A program made the translations under genes and the position numbers. From positions 1-23,090 of the forward strand of contig DASVFT010000159.1 in assembly GCA_036379935.1 (NCBI GenBank): a stretch of 23,090 bases of DNA, in the 5' to 3' direction. This document shows, piece by piece, positions 1 to 7,565 of this stretch. The stretch is from JAOPZW01 sp036379935. GTDB taxonomy: Bacteria > Actinomycetota > Thermoleophilia > Solirubrobacterales > Solirubrobacteraceae. The notes under the pieces were generated by a model. The model did no database searches, was not told the DNA's origin, and saw only the letters and a program-made list of their open reading frames with translations. Numbering within the stretch: position 1 is the first letter of the stretch; each line of letters starts with the position of its first letter.

Positions 1-2
1 GC

Positions 3-815
3 GAGCACGCGTGCTGCCGCTTCGCGCACGCAGACGATCAGGAGCAGATCGTCGGAGCCTTCGTGACCGATGCGCTGGCGCGCGGACACAAGGTCCTCTA
101 CCTCTGCGACGCCGAGGACGCCGACACGCTCGCCGGACGCCTGGCCTCCGACCACCACTTCGACGACGCTCTGGCCAGCGGTCAGCTCGAGCTGCGCAGC
201 GCGCGCGGCGCCGATACGCCCGGCGGAGCCTTCGACACCGAGCAGATGCTCGCCACGGTGCGCGAAGAGCACGCGCGCGCCCTCGCCGACGGCTACCCCG
301 CCCTGAGCGTGACCGGCGAGATGAGCTGGGCGCTCGAGGGAGGTCCCGCACAGTCGAGTGAGCTGGCCCAGTACGAGGATCGTCTCGCCGAGCTGATGGC
401 GCCGGACAGCCTCGTGCTCATGTGCCAGTACGACCACGTCCGCTTCGCCAGGGGCACCCTGTCGGAGGTCGCCGCCACCCATCCCATCGACGTCGCGCCG
501 GAGCTCGGTGCCATCAACCGCGCCACGGGGCTGGCCGCCGCGCACGTCGTGTCCGACGACACGCTGCGCCTGGCGGGCGAGCTCGACTTCGTGTCCGCCG
601 ATGCAGTGGTGGGGGTACTCGACGCGCACTTCCACGGAGAGCTCCGCTACGACCTGGCCGATCTGCGCTACGTCGACGTCGCCGGGATGCGCGCCCTGAG
701 GGGCCGCAAGGGGCAGCGAGTTTCGATCAGCGCAGCCTCGGAGCCCGTGCGCCAGCTGTTCGCACTGATGGCCTGGGACACCGACGACGGCATCGACCTC
801 GTGAGCGCCGCGTGA
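3..815 (+). CDS. MEDS-STAS protein, 5' end cut by window
   Basis: The frame is open from the first complete codon, so the true start lies outside; about 270 residues are visible. The visible N-terminus (HACCRFAHADDQEQ, then GHKVLYLCDAEDA) matches the MEDS sensory domain (methanogen/methylotroph DcmR), as do GEMSWAL and the later CQYDHVRF. The last ~85 residues (from TLRLAGELD) read as a STAS domain, the fold of anti-sigma-factor antagonists such as RsbV/SpoIIAA. The position that normally carries the phosphorylated serine (DSSG-like) reads DVAGMRAL, so the usual switch residue is absent. The stop overlaps the GTG of the next gene (GTGA, 812-815), implying translational coupling. By inference the two proteins form a regulatory pair that senses a ligand through MEDS and acts on a sigma factor. 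The ligand is unknown. Confidence 0.82.
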   Translation, partial: EHACCRFAHADDQEQIVGAFVTDALARGHKVLYLCDAEDADTLAGRLASDHHFDDALASGQLELRSARGADTPGGAFDTEQMLATVREEHARALADGYPALSVTGEMSWALEGGPAQSSELAQYEDRLAELMAPDSLVLMCQYDHVRFARGTLSEVAATHPIDVAPELGAINRATGLAAAHVVSDDTLRLAGELDFVSADAVVGVLDAHFHGELRYDLADLRYVDVAGMRALRGRKGQRVSISAASEPVRQLFALMAWDTDDGIDLVSAA

Positions 816-1726
816 CCGCGCCCGGGCGCCACGACATCTTCGTCTACGACAGCGATGGCGAGCTTGCCGACGTCGCGACCGCCTTCCTGCACGACGCGGC
901 GGACGAGCGGGCGGCCGCGGTGGCGGTTTTCGACGCCCGCAAGACGGCGCTGTTGGGCGAGGCTCTTGGGCCCGGCCCGGACGGGGTGACCTTCATCGAC
1001 CACGACGCGCACTACACGCGTCCGGAGGCCACACTCGCCACATACGACGCGACGCTGCGCCGCCTGCTGCGCGGCCCGGCGACCTCGGTGCGCCTGTTCG
1101 GCGAGCTGCCGCGCTGCTCCACCCAGACGGACCGCGATCGCTGGACGGCGTACGAGGCGATCCTCAACCGAGCCTTCTCCGCCCAGCCCGCATGGATCGT
1201 GTGTGGGTACGACGCCCGCGAGGTGTCCGACTCCATGCTCCAGGCGGGCCTGCGCACGCATCCGCAACGCCACCGCGCCGCGAGCGGATCGAGTCCCGAG
1301 TACCACGATCCCGAGGCGGTCGTGCGTGAGGTGACGCCGCCACCGGTACCGCTGCCCGACGACCTCGCCCCGCTCGCGGTCGAGGACGGCGCGGGCGCGT
1401 TCCGCGAGCGCCTGGCGGGTGCGATGTCGGCGGCGGGCGTCACCGAGCCGAGGGCGAGCGCCATGCTGGTGGCGGCCAGCGAGGTGATCGCCAACGCGCG
1501 GCGCCACGGCGGCGGCGTGCGCAGCATGCGGGCGGGAGCCGTCGACGGGAGCTTCGTCTGCGAGCTGTCGGACCACGGGCCCGGGCTCGACGACCCGCTC
1601 GCGGGCCACCTGCCACCCCGGCCCGACGCCGACGACGGCGCCGGGCTCTGGGTCGCGCGCCAGCTCACCGATCGCCTCGAGCTGCTCACGTCGCCCGACG
1701 GGCTCACGGTGCGGCTCTGGGTCTAG
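812..1726 (+). CDS. MEDS-HATPase protein, RsbW-like anti-sigma regulatory factor
   Basis: 304 residues from a GTG that overlaps the previous stop by four bases. Residues 7-170 form a second MEDS-type domain (HDIFVYDSDGELA, then LFGELPR and VCGYDAR). Residues 195-304 form a GHKL ATPase domain of the HATPase_c_2/RsbW type: N-box E224-N228-H232 in SEVIANARRHGG, G1 box DHGPG at 254-258, and G2 box GAGLW at 276-280. All three nucleotide-binding boxes look intact, so ATP binding is likely. RsbW-type proteins bind SigB/SigF-like sigma factors and phosphorylate STAS antagonists. Here the neighbouring STAS protein lacks the acceptor serine, so the circuit must differ or another antagonist exists. The sigma factor at 7566 is a possible target, by inference only. 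The TAG stop overlaps the opposing gene's stop in the palindrome CTAG. Confidence 0.85.
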   Translation: MTAPGRHDIFVYDSDGELADVATAFLHDAADERAAAVAVFDARKTALLGEALGPGPDGVTFIDHDAHYTRPEATLATYDATLRRLLRGPATSVRLFGELPRCSTQTDRDRWTAYEAILNRAFSAQPAWIVCGYDAREVSDSMLQAGLRTHPQRHRAASGSSPEYHDPEAVVREVTPPPVPLPDDLAPLAVEDGAGAFRERLAGAMSAAGVTEPRASAMLVAASEVIANARRHGGGVRSMRAGAVDGSFVCELSDHGPGLDDPLAGHLPPRPDADDGAGLWVARQLTDRLELLTSPDGLTVRLWV

Positions 1727-3279
1727 CTCCGCGGCCCGACGGCCCTGACCCGAATGCGGACGGCCGGGTCCACCATGGAGGTGAGCGGGACCTCCTCGAC
1801 CTCGACGACGTCCACGGCGTCGGGATCGGCGCCCGCGTGAATGGCCCGGGCGAACGCCGCGCGGCTCGCCTCCTCGCGCGCGCGCTCGCGCTCCTCGGGA
1901 CGGTTGGGGCAGATGCGGTCGGCCTGCCCGCTGACTGGAGCGATGGCCACGCCGATGGCGCTGGCGACCTCGGCGTCCGCGGGGACCACGAGATTGGTCA
2001 CGCCGGCCAGTCCCGGCGCCACCAGGCCGCTTCCCCCGCCGACGACGACGAGCGGGACCGCGGGAAGCGCGCCCTTCGCGCGATCGATCGCGTCGGCCAG
2101 TCGCTCGTCGACGATCTCGAGCAGGGGCGACAGCGCCCGGCGGTGCGCGGCGCTCAACCGATGCGATCCGATGTCGGCACGGCCTCCGGCGACCGCGGCG
2201 TCGGTCAGCGTCGCCGTCTCGCCCCCGAACACGAGCGCCTCCTGCGCCAGGCGATCGCCGACGCTGGCCGGCCCGATCGCGGGCGGATCGGCTTGGGGAT
2301 CGACGACGGTGCCGCCGCCGAACGGCAGGCCGAACACCTCGGGCATGCGGAAGTCCATCCGCACGCCCGCGATGTCGGTCGCTCGGGGCGACGGTCGCGG
2401 ATAGCCGTGCACGAGCACGCCCACGTTGGTCGTGCTCCCCCCCACGTCGACGACCGCGCCATTCACGACGCCACTGAGATAGGCGGCGCCGCGCATGCTG
2501 TTGGCGGGACCACTGCCGATCATGAGCACCGGGAAGCGCAGCGCGTGCTCGAGCGCCATCACCGTCCCGTCGTTCTGGGCGAAGAAGGGCTCGGCGTCGA
2601 TGCCCTCGGCCGCCAGCGCGCGGTCCAGGACCGCGGCCAGGCTCCGGGCCACGCCCACGAGGGCCGCGTTGAGGACGGTGGCGTTCTCGCGCTCGAGCAG
2701 GCCCACCGACCCGATCTCGTGGCTCAGCGAGACCGGGACGGCGCGGCCCAGTTGGCGGCACACGATCTCGGCGGCGGCCAGCTCGTGGTCGGGAGCGACG
2801 GGCGAGAAGACGCCCGCGATGGCGACGCCCTGAGCGTCGCCGGCCACTCGGTCCAGGAAGCGCTCGATGGCCTCGACGTCGAGCGCGCCGGCCGCGCGGC
2901 CGTCGTACTCGGCGCCGCCGCCGACCACCACCTCCCCCACCGACACGGCGCCCCGCAGCCCGTCCGGCCAGGTGGCCAGCGGCGGTACCGCCAGCGTCGA
3001 CGGACCGCCGATGCGCAGCACCGCCACGCGCTTGACGCCGCTCGGCTCCGCCAGCACATCGGTGGCGCGAGTCGTGCCCAGCATGGCGCGCGTCACGCGC
3101 GTCGGGTCCACGCGCGGGTCCTGGGCCAGGCGGTGGACGGCCTCAGCGATGGAGCCCCCGAGCTTCGGGGTCGTCGGGACCTTCACCTTGGCCACCAGCT
3201 GGCGGCGGCCGTCGATCACCACCGCATCGGTGTACGTCGCTCCCACGTCGACGCCAAGGTGCAGGTCACGCTCGGGCAT
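1723..3279 (-). CDS. hydantoinase/oxoprolinase family protein (HyuA-like, short form)
   Basis: 518 residues from ATG at 3279. The start is chosen because the family N-terminus (LHLGVDVGATYTDAVV, residues 7-22) follows at once; the open frame upstream only crosses the neighbouring gene. The N-terminal half matches Hydant_A_N. A second block (GSGPANSMRGAAYLSG, then VDVGGSTTNVG) matches the ASKHA-type ATP-binding core of hydantoinase A. At ~520 residues this is the short form, without the fused HyuB part of 5-oxoprolinase, and no hyuB lies nearby. The family carries out ATP-dependent cleavage of hydantoin-like or oxoproline-like rings. The start overlaps the end of the DUF917 gene by 14 bases, so the two are translationally coupled. 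A cyclic-amide substrate is inferred; the exact one cannot be read from sequence. Confidence 0.85.
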   Translation of the reverse strand: MPERDLHLGVDVGATYTDAVVIDGRRQLVAKVKVPTTPKLGGSIAEAVHRLAQDPRVDPTRVTRAMLGTTRATDVLAEPSGVKRVAVLRIGGPSTLAVPPLATWPDGLRGAVSVGEVVVGGGAEYDGRAAGALDVEAIERFLDRVAGDAQGVAIAGVFSPVAPDHELAAAEIVCRQLGRAVPVSLSHEIGSVGLLERENATVLNAALVGVARSLAAVLDRALAAEGIDAEPFFAQNDGTVMALEHALRFPVLMIGSGPANSMRGAAYLSGVVNGAVVDVGGSTTNVGVLVHGYPRPSPRATDIAGVRMDFRMPEVFGLPFGGGTVVDPQADPPAIGPASVGDRLAQEALVFGGETATLTDAAVAGGRADIGSHRLSAAHRRALSPLLEIVDERLADAIDRAKGALPAVPLVVVGGGSGLVAPGLAGVTNLVVPADAEVASAIGVAIAPVSGQADRICPNRPEERERAREEASRAAFARAIHAGADPDAVDVVEVEEVPLTSMVDPAVRIRVRAVGPRS

Positions 3280-4354
3280 CGGCCGCCTCGTGGCCGACGG
3301 GCGCGTAGGCCACGTCGTAGCCGAAGGCGGACGGTCCCGCGAGCGCCAGCCCACCGGCCGAGCGCCAGAGGGCGGGCCCCGGCGCCGCGAGGACGCTGAC
3401 GCGCTGCGCGTAGCGCAGCCACTCGGTGGCGATGGGCTCACCGCTGTCGGAGGCGAGGACGCAGATGAGGTCGGGGACCACGGCCCGCACGACCCCATCC
3501 TCGACGGCGATCAGGAACTCGTTCTGCAGCTCGAGGCGCAGATGGCGCAGGCCCGCGTGTCCGGCGCTCTGGATCGTCGCCGAGCCCTTGAGCGAGCCGG
3601 CGTCGATTCGCCGCTCGACGTCGAGGACCTTGCCCTCGATCAGGACCGTGCCCCCCAGCGCCTGGCAGAGCGCCGCCACCCGTTCCGCCGCGCTCCCCGC
3701 GCGCATCGCCTCGCCCAGCGCCAGGGCGCGTGACAGCGACCCGTGGACGACGGCCCCGCCGGCGTCGCGGACGGTCATGCAATAGAGCGCGGCGGCCGCT
3801 ACCCCGCCGAGGCTGGCGGCTGCGCTGCGCGCCAGGCGCTCGACCTGGGAGACCTCGCTGGCGTAGACCACCACCGCGTTGCCGCGCGCATCGGTCAGCA
3901 CCAGCGGGCTCGCGTCGATGCCGGCGACATGCATCGCCTGCTGCCGCAGCCCGGGGAAGGCGCGCCCCATGCCATCGGCATCGAGCAGGGGAAGGCCGAT
4001 GCGCGCGGCCCAGGTCACCGGCAGGATCCCGTTGGCACCGGCGATCTCGTACGGCATGAGCGCGGCCACCCCGCGGCCGCGCAGGCGTTCGACCTCGTTG
4101 CGCAGGATGCGCCCCTCGTCGCCGTTCCAGATGCGCTCGCTGGCGACGCTGGGCGCGCCGATGAGCCCGCAGGGGACGACGAGCGCCTCGTCGGGCAGAG
4201 CCTCGATGGGGACCACGTCGACCGGGCCGTACTCCGCGACCGCGCGCAGGGCCATGGTGAGGCCGAGATCGGGGTCGCCTCCGCCGCCTGTCCCCAGCAC
4301 GGCGCAACCACGAGCCACGGCGGGGAGGTTGGAAGCGTCGAGACGCACTGGCAC
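3266..4354 (-). CDS. DUF917 family protein (S-methyl-thiohydantoin desulfurase-type family)
   Basis: 362 residues, the usual length for the family. The N-terminal glycine-rich stretch CAVLGTGGGGDPDLG (residues 17-31) is the DUF917 signature, followed by the conserved VVPCGLIGAPSVASER block. To my knowledge the family has been renamed after an S-methyl-thiohydantoin desulfurase and commonly sits beside short HyuA-like genes, as here. The start is uncertain. GTG at 4354 is the longer choice; GTG at 4348 is eight bases after an AGGA motif and is better placed for ribosome binding. The gene is divergent from a PucR-type regulator only 26 bases away, which suggests that protein controls this two-gene catabolic operon. 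The likely role is a step in breakdown of hydantoin-like compounds, by family and context. Confidence 0.8.
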   Translation of the reverse strand: MPVRLDASNLPAVARGCAVLGTGGGGDPDLGLTMALRAVAEYGPVDVVPIEALPDEALVVPCGLIGAPSVASERIWNGDEGRILRNEVERLRGRGVAALMPYEIAGANGILPVTWAARIGLPLLDADGMGRAFPGLRQQAMHVAGIDASPLVLTDARGNAVVVYASEVSQVERLARSAAASLGGVAAAALYCMTVRDAGGAVVHGSLSRALALGEAMRAGSAAERVAALCQALGGTVLIEGKVLDVERRIDAGSLKGSATIQSAGHAGLRHLRLELQNEFLIAVEDGVVRAVVPDLICVLASDSGEPIATEWLRYAQRVSVLAAPGPALWRSAGGLALAGPSAFGYDVAYAPVGHEAADARA

Positions 4355-4363
4355 GTTCCTAAG

Positions 4364-4375
4364 CGGTCTAGCATA
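4364..4375 (+). promoter_or_regulatory. compact divergent promoter between DUF917 operon and PucR gene
   Basis: Only 26 bases (4355-4380) separate the divergent starts. On the plus strand CGGTCTAG at 4364-4371 resembles the -10 octamers found elsewhere in the window (compare CGGCCTAG) and sits nine bases before the GTG at 4381, giving a leaderless reading. No good -35 is seen. On the minus strand TATGCT (4375 to 4370) overlaps it. Both directions would share the same melting region, so transcription is probably mutually exclusive or regulator-dependent. Confidence 0.4.
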
Positions 4376-4380
4376 GGCGC

Positions 4381-5877
4381 GTGGTGGCGCTCACGCATTT
4401 GGTCGAGTCGCCCGCCCTCAGCCCGCTGCTCAGCTACGTGTCGCGGCCCCGCTCCGCGCCGGCGGTGGAGAGAGTGGCGCTGATCGAGGATCTCGGCGCG
4501 CTGGGACGAGTCTCCGAGCACGCGATCGTGCTGGTCACCAGGGCCGCGTCGGCGGAGGTCTCGAGCTACCAGTTCGACATCGCGCTGCGCGTGGCGCGCA
4601 GCCGCAGCGTGGCCGCACTCGTCCTCTCTGCCGCCGACGTCGGACGGGTCACCCCCACGACGATCGCCATCGCCGACCGCTCGGGCACGGCGATCCTCGG
4701 GACGGGACGCGACGTCGACCTTGCGCAGCTCGCGATCGCCATCGGGCGCGAGCTCGCGGGCGGAGCCGACGTCGCGCTCCTGCGCGTGCACACGGTGCTG
4801 CGTGCCATCGAGGCCCACCCCGCCGACGGCACGATGGAGTCCCTGCTGCGCCGCGCCGGCGCCGCGCTCGGCGTCGCGCTCACGCTCGTCGAGGTCGAGC
4901 CGCGCGCCGGCCCGCGCGCCGCGGTCGAGGTCGAGGGCCACGTCGAGGGCTGGTTGACCGCGCCCGAGCAGGACGGCGACCTGGCGATGGCCCTCGACGT
5001 CGCCCTCCACGCCGCCGCCACCGGCGTCGCCGACGTCCTCGCTCGCGCCCAGCGCGCCGAGGAGCTGCCGATCCAGTCGCGCGAGGAGGTGCTCACCGAG
5101 CTGCTGTCGGCGCCGCCCCGGGACCAGCCCCCGCTCATCGTTCGCGCGCGCAAGCTCGGGCTGCCGATCGACGGCTGGCACGTGGCGGTGCGCCTGGAGT
5201 TCGAGGATCTCGCCGACGCGCCCGCCGGCGAGGAGGTCCGTGCCCACCAGACTCGGCTGCGGCTGGCGCGGGCCGCGCTGCACGCGGTCCGGGGCACCAG
5301 CGGCACGTGGCACAGCGCCCGCGCCGGGCTGGAGCCCATGCTCTTCTGCATGTACCCCGACGACCCCGGCATCGCCGCCACCGGGGAGGTCGCCCAGGTC
5401 ATGGACCGGGCGCTGGGGCGCGTGCGTGCCCAGCTCCCCACGACGCTCATCCGCTGCGGCGTGGGCAGTCCACATCCGGGGCCCGCCGGCCTGCTCTCGT
5501 CGGCCGCCGAAGCCAGGGCGGCGGTGACCGCGGCGCGGACGTCGGGGCGCGTGGACACCGTCGCCTTCGACAGCGTCGGCCTGCGCCGGACGCTCGTGGA
5601 GTGGTACGCCTCGGATGTCGCTCAGGAGGCCGTGAGCACGGTCCTGGCCCCGCTGGCGCAGCTGGGCGGCGCGCGTGCCGAGCGCCTCATCCAGACCCTG
5701 CACGTCTACCTGGACCAGCAGGGCTCGCTGACGAGGACCGCCGAGACGCTCAATCTTCACCGCAACGCCGTCGCCTATCGCATCAAGCAGATCTTCAGCG
5801 TGCTCGACGTCGACCGGGACAACCCGGACGACCTCCTGCTGCTGCAGCTGGCGTGCCGGGCGCGCGAGCTGGCCTAG
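4381..5877 (+). CDS. PucR-type transcriptional regulator
   Basis: 498 residues. The first ~120 residues have the layout of the PucR ligand-sensing N-terminal domain (PALSPLLSY, ALIEDLGALG, VAALVLSAADVGR). A middle CdaR/GGDEF-like region runs to about residue 400. The last ~60 residues carry the C-terminal helix-turn-helix of the PucR/CdaR families: YLDQQGSLTRTAETLNLHRN then AVAYRIKQI. PucR-like proteins usually activate catabolic operons for purines, allantoin or related amides in response to substrate. The divergent placement next to the DUF917/HyuA-like operon fits this. GTG at 4381 is the first start in frame, with no ribosome-binding site and a -10-like octamer nine bases upstream, so the transcript may be leaderless. 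Confidence 0.88.
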   Translation: MVALTHLVESPALSPLLSYVSRPRSAPAVERVALIEDLGALGRVSEHAIVLVTRAASAEVSSYQFDIALRVARSRSVAALVLSAADVGRVTPTTIAIADRSGTAILGTGRDVDLAQLAIAIGRELAGGADVALLRVHTVLRAIEAHPADGTMESLLRRAGAALGVALTLVEVEPRAGPRAAVEVEGHVEGWLTAPEQDGDLAMALDVALHAAATGVADVLARAQRAEELPIQSREEVLTELLSAPPRDQPPLIVRARKLGLPIDGWHVAVRLEFEDLADAPAGEEVRAHQTRLRLARAALHAVRGTSGTWHSARAGLEPMLFCMYPDDPGIAATGEVAQVMDRALGRVRAQLPTTLIRCGVGSPHPGPAGLLSSAAEARAAVTAARTSGRVDTVAFDSVGLRRTLVEWYASDVAQEAVSTVLAPLAQLGGARAERLIQTLHVYLDQQGSLTRTAETLNLHRNAVAYRIKQIFSVLDVDRDNPDDLLLLQLACRARELA

Positions 5878-5887
5878 TGGCTGACCA

Positions 5888-6373
5888 GTGGCGCTCGAGG
5901 GCCTGCTCACCGTGCCCCCCGACGCCTCGGGCGTCGTCGTCCTCGTGCGCGGCGGCGGCGATCACGGCCTGAGCCCGGGCGACGGCGCCGTCGCCCGCGC
6001 GCTCGTCGAGGCCGGCCTCGCCACGCTGCTCGTCGAGCTCGGCCCGGTCGACGCGGCCGCGGCGGCCGAGCGCGTCGTCGAGGCCATCGACGCCCTGACA
6101 GCCGACGCCGCGATCGGCGACCTCCCGCCCCGCGTGGCCCGGCTCCCCGTGGGCTGCCTCGGGGCGGGCGCCGGCGCCAGCGCCGCGCTGCGCGCGGCCG
6201 GGGCGCGCTCGCAGCGCGTCGCGGCGGTCATCGCGGTCGGCGGCCTCGACGATCGGCCATCCGGTGAGGCGCCGCCGGCGCTGCTCGTCGTCGGCGACGA
6301 CGACCCCGAGCACGTCGCGGCCCTGGCCCGGGAGTGGTTTCCCCGCCACGTCGGCCTATCGCACCGACCATGA
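5888..6373 (+). CDS. shortened alpha/beta-hydrolase-like protein
   Basis: 161 residues from GTG. The order of elements follows dienelactone-hydrolase-like alpha/beta hydrolases: strand VVVLVRGGGDHG (16-27), GLATLLVEL (43-51), the nucleophile-elbow region VGCLGAGAGASAAL (88-101), VAAVIAVGG, and LLVVGDDDP (132-140). Active relatives have G-x-S-x-G at the elbow; here it reads G92-A-G-A-G96, so the nucleophile is missing. The final helix (AALAREWFPRHV) follows the acid strand almost directly, so the segment that normally carries the catalytic histidine is deleted. At 161 residues it is well below the usual ~220. It looks like a non-catalytic relative. Its stop overlaps the next ATG (ATGA, 6370-6373), so the two genes are coupled. 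Confidence 0.6.
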   Translation: MALEGLLTVPPDASGVVVLVRGGGDHGLSPGDGAVARALVEAGLATLLVELGPVDAAAAAERVVEAIDALTADAAIGDLPPRVARLPVGCLGAGAGASAALRAAGARSQRVAAVIAVGGLDDRPSGEAPPALLVVGDDDPEHVAALAREWFPRHVGLSHRP

Positions 6374-6729
6374 CCGTCAAGCTCAGCCAGCGCTCCTACG
6401 AGCACGCGCAGAACCTCATCAAGGAGGGCAGGTTTGTCTACGACGAGCGCGGCGACTGGAGCGAGCACCAGCCCTCGGCTCAGGAGGAGAACGAGTTCAT
6501 CGAAGCCCACGGATGGGACGAGTTCGGCCGCTGGCACCTCGGGGTCGACACCGACCGCGGGCCCGAGACCAAGGCGCGCTACTCCTTCCCCTACGGGGAC
6601 TTCCACGACGTCCATCGCTGCGGCGTCCTGTCGGCCGAGTCGCGGGCCGCGCAGAACGACCACGGCGACATCGAGGCGGCCGCCGCGCACCTGCACGGCA
6701 TGCTGGAGGCGGTGGGCGCCGCGCGCTGA
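6370..6729 (+). CDS. conserved hypothetical protein, 119 aa
   Basis: 119 residues from the ATG that overlaps the preceding stop; this is preferred to an in-frame start 36 bases upstream because of the ATGA junction. It is a soluble, charged protein without membrane segments or signal peptide. It looks like members of an uncharacterised bacterial family with a WSEHQPS motif, a WHLGVD motif, and a near-invariant C-terminal block FPYGDFHDVHRCGVLSAESR followed by an amphipathic helix ending in HLHGMLEA. The many conserved His, Tyr and Asp residues would suit a binding role, but no function is known to me. It is convergent with the gene at 6746, with 16 bases between the stops. Confidence 0.75.
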   Translation: MTVKLSQRSYEHAQNLIKEGRFVYDERGDWSEHQPSAQEENEFIEAHGWDEFGRWHLGVDTDRGPETKARYSFPYGDFHDVHRCGVLSAESRAAQNDHGDIEAAAAHLHGMLEAVGAAR

Positions 6730-6745
6730 GAGCGCTCGACGGGGC

Positions 6746-7453
6746 TCAGACGACGGCGGCCCCGAGCTCTTGCAGCTCGGCCGTGCGGCCGTACAGGTCG
6801 GCGATCGCGTAGTGGCCGTCCTGGAGGCTGCCGGGCGCGACGACGAGGCTGCGCCCCAGGAGCTCCGCCCCGCGCTCGCCTCCGCTCACCACGAGGCGGG
6901 GCCGGTAGGTGTTGACCAGCTCGGCGAGGACGTCGCTGCCGCGGGCGTCATGGCGCTTGTGGGCCGGCGGCGTGGAGAGCAGCAGGACGATCTGGTGCTC
7001 GTCGAGCTCGCGCAGGTTCTTGAGGCGGTACTCGGGCTCCCAGCGCGGATAGGCCAGCCGCTGCACCTCGTCCCGCGGCGCGTCGGCGTCGTCGGAGACC
7101 TCGCCGCCCATGCCGGCGAAGATCACGTGGCCGTCGGGCCCGTAGGCGAGCGTGCCGTGCACGCCGCGCACGAAGCTGAACACCACCTCGATGTTGTGCG
7201 CCTCGCGCAGGTAGTCGCCCACCGGTGCGTCGTCGGGCCCCGGCACCCAGTAGGCCGGCCGTCCGGCGTGGCCGAGCATCCGGAACAGCCGCTTCAGGCG
7301 CTCCGCCCCGACGCCCTCGCCGCCGAGGTCGCCCACGAACGCGAGCGCGTCGACATCGCGCTGCTCGGCCACCTCGAGCAGGCGCTCGAGCGCGGGACCG
7401 CCGCCGCGAGGGTCGGCGGCGCACAGGATGCTGGTCACGCGTCGGCTGGCCAT
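6746..7453 (-). CDS. metallophosphoesterase-fold protein lacking metal ligands
   Basis: 235 residues from ATG at 7453. The fold is that of YfcE-like calcineurin-type phosphoesterases: ILCAADPRGGGPALERLL (9-26), FVGDLGG (39-45), YWVPGPDD (68-75), HQIVLLLSTPP (153-163), PRLVVSGGERG (185-195) and VVAPGSL (204-210). The ligand motifs are mostly broken. D-x-H reads D14-P-R16, GNHD reads G72-P-D-D75, the THSPP-type histidine is missing, and GHxH reads G191-G-E-R194; only the GD pair at 41-42 and D14 remain. By family knowledge a two-metal centre could not form in the usual way, so a binding or regulatory role is likelier than catalysis. It is transcribed away from the SigB/SigF-type sigma gene, with the two promoters back to back. 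Confidence 0.75.
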   Translation of the reverse strand: MASRRVTSILCAADPRGGGPALERLLEVAEQRDVDALAFVGDLGGEGVGAERLKRLFRMLGHAGRPAYWVPGPDDAPVGDYLREAHNIEVVFSFVRGVHGTLAYGPDGHVIFAGMGGEVSDDADAPRDEVQRLAYPRWEPEYRLKNLRELDEHQIVLLLSTPPAHKRHDARGSDVLAELVNTYRPRLVVSGGERGAELLGRSLVVAPGSLQDGHYAIADLYGRTAELQELGAAVV

Positions 7454-7463
7454 GGGTACGGCG

Positions 7464-7490
7464 CTAGGCCGGTGGCGGCGGTCGGCAAGC
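7464..7490 (-). promoter_or_regulatory. promoter of the metallophosphoesterase-like gene
   Basis: On the minus strand GCTTGC (7490-7485), 13 bases, then CGGCCTAG (7471-7464). The octamer ends ten bases before the ATG at 7453, with no ribosome-binding site, so a leaderless or near-leaderless transcript is likely. It shares spacing and composition with ten other candidates in this window. Confidence 0.6.
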
Positions 7491-7514
7491 CCGCCGTGCG
7501 ACGCACGCCGGCGA

Positions 7515-7541
7515 GGTTGCCAGCCCGTGGCCGGGGCCTAC
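7515..7541 (+). promoter_or_regulatory. promoter of the SigB/SigF-type sigma gene
   Basis: GGTTGC (7515-7520), 13 bases, GGGCCTAC (7534-7541). The same octamer occurs in the hibernation-factor promoter at 17992. The elements also resemble the GTTT / GGG-type boxes of SigB/SigF-dependent promoters, so autoregulation is possible. The predicted transcript carries a short leader with the GAGG ribosome-binding site used at 7566. Confidence 0.55.
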
Positions 7542-7565
7542 CGCCACGGCCTGGTGAGGTCTCGC

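Noticed and set aside
668..2761. 697-codon minus-strand frame crossing the MEDS and hydantoinase genes
   Set aside because: It has no recognisable domain and spans two real genes on opposite strands.
1837..3399. Long open frame on the plus strand opposite the hydantoinase-like gene
   Set aside because: It is Arg/Gly/His/Asp-rich with no family motif and mirrors the real gene; such shadows are expected at this GC content.
6726..6749. Short hairpin CTGAG/CTCAG covering both convergent stops
   Set aside because: Only five pairs with a 14-base loop and no T-run; too weak to call a terminator.
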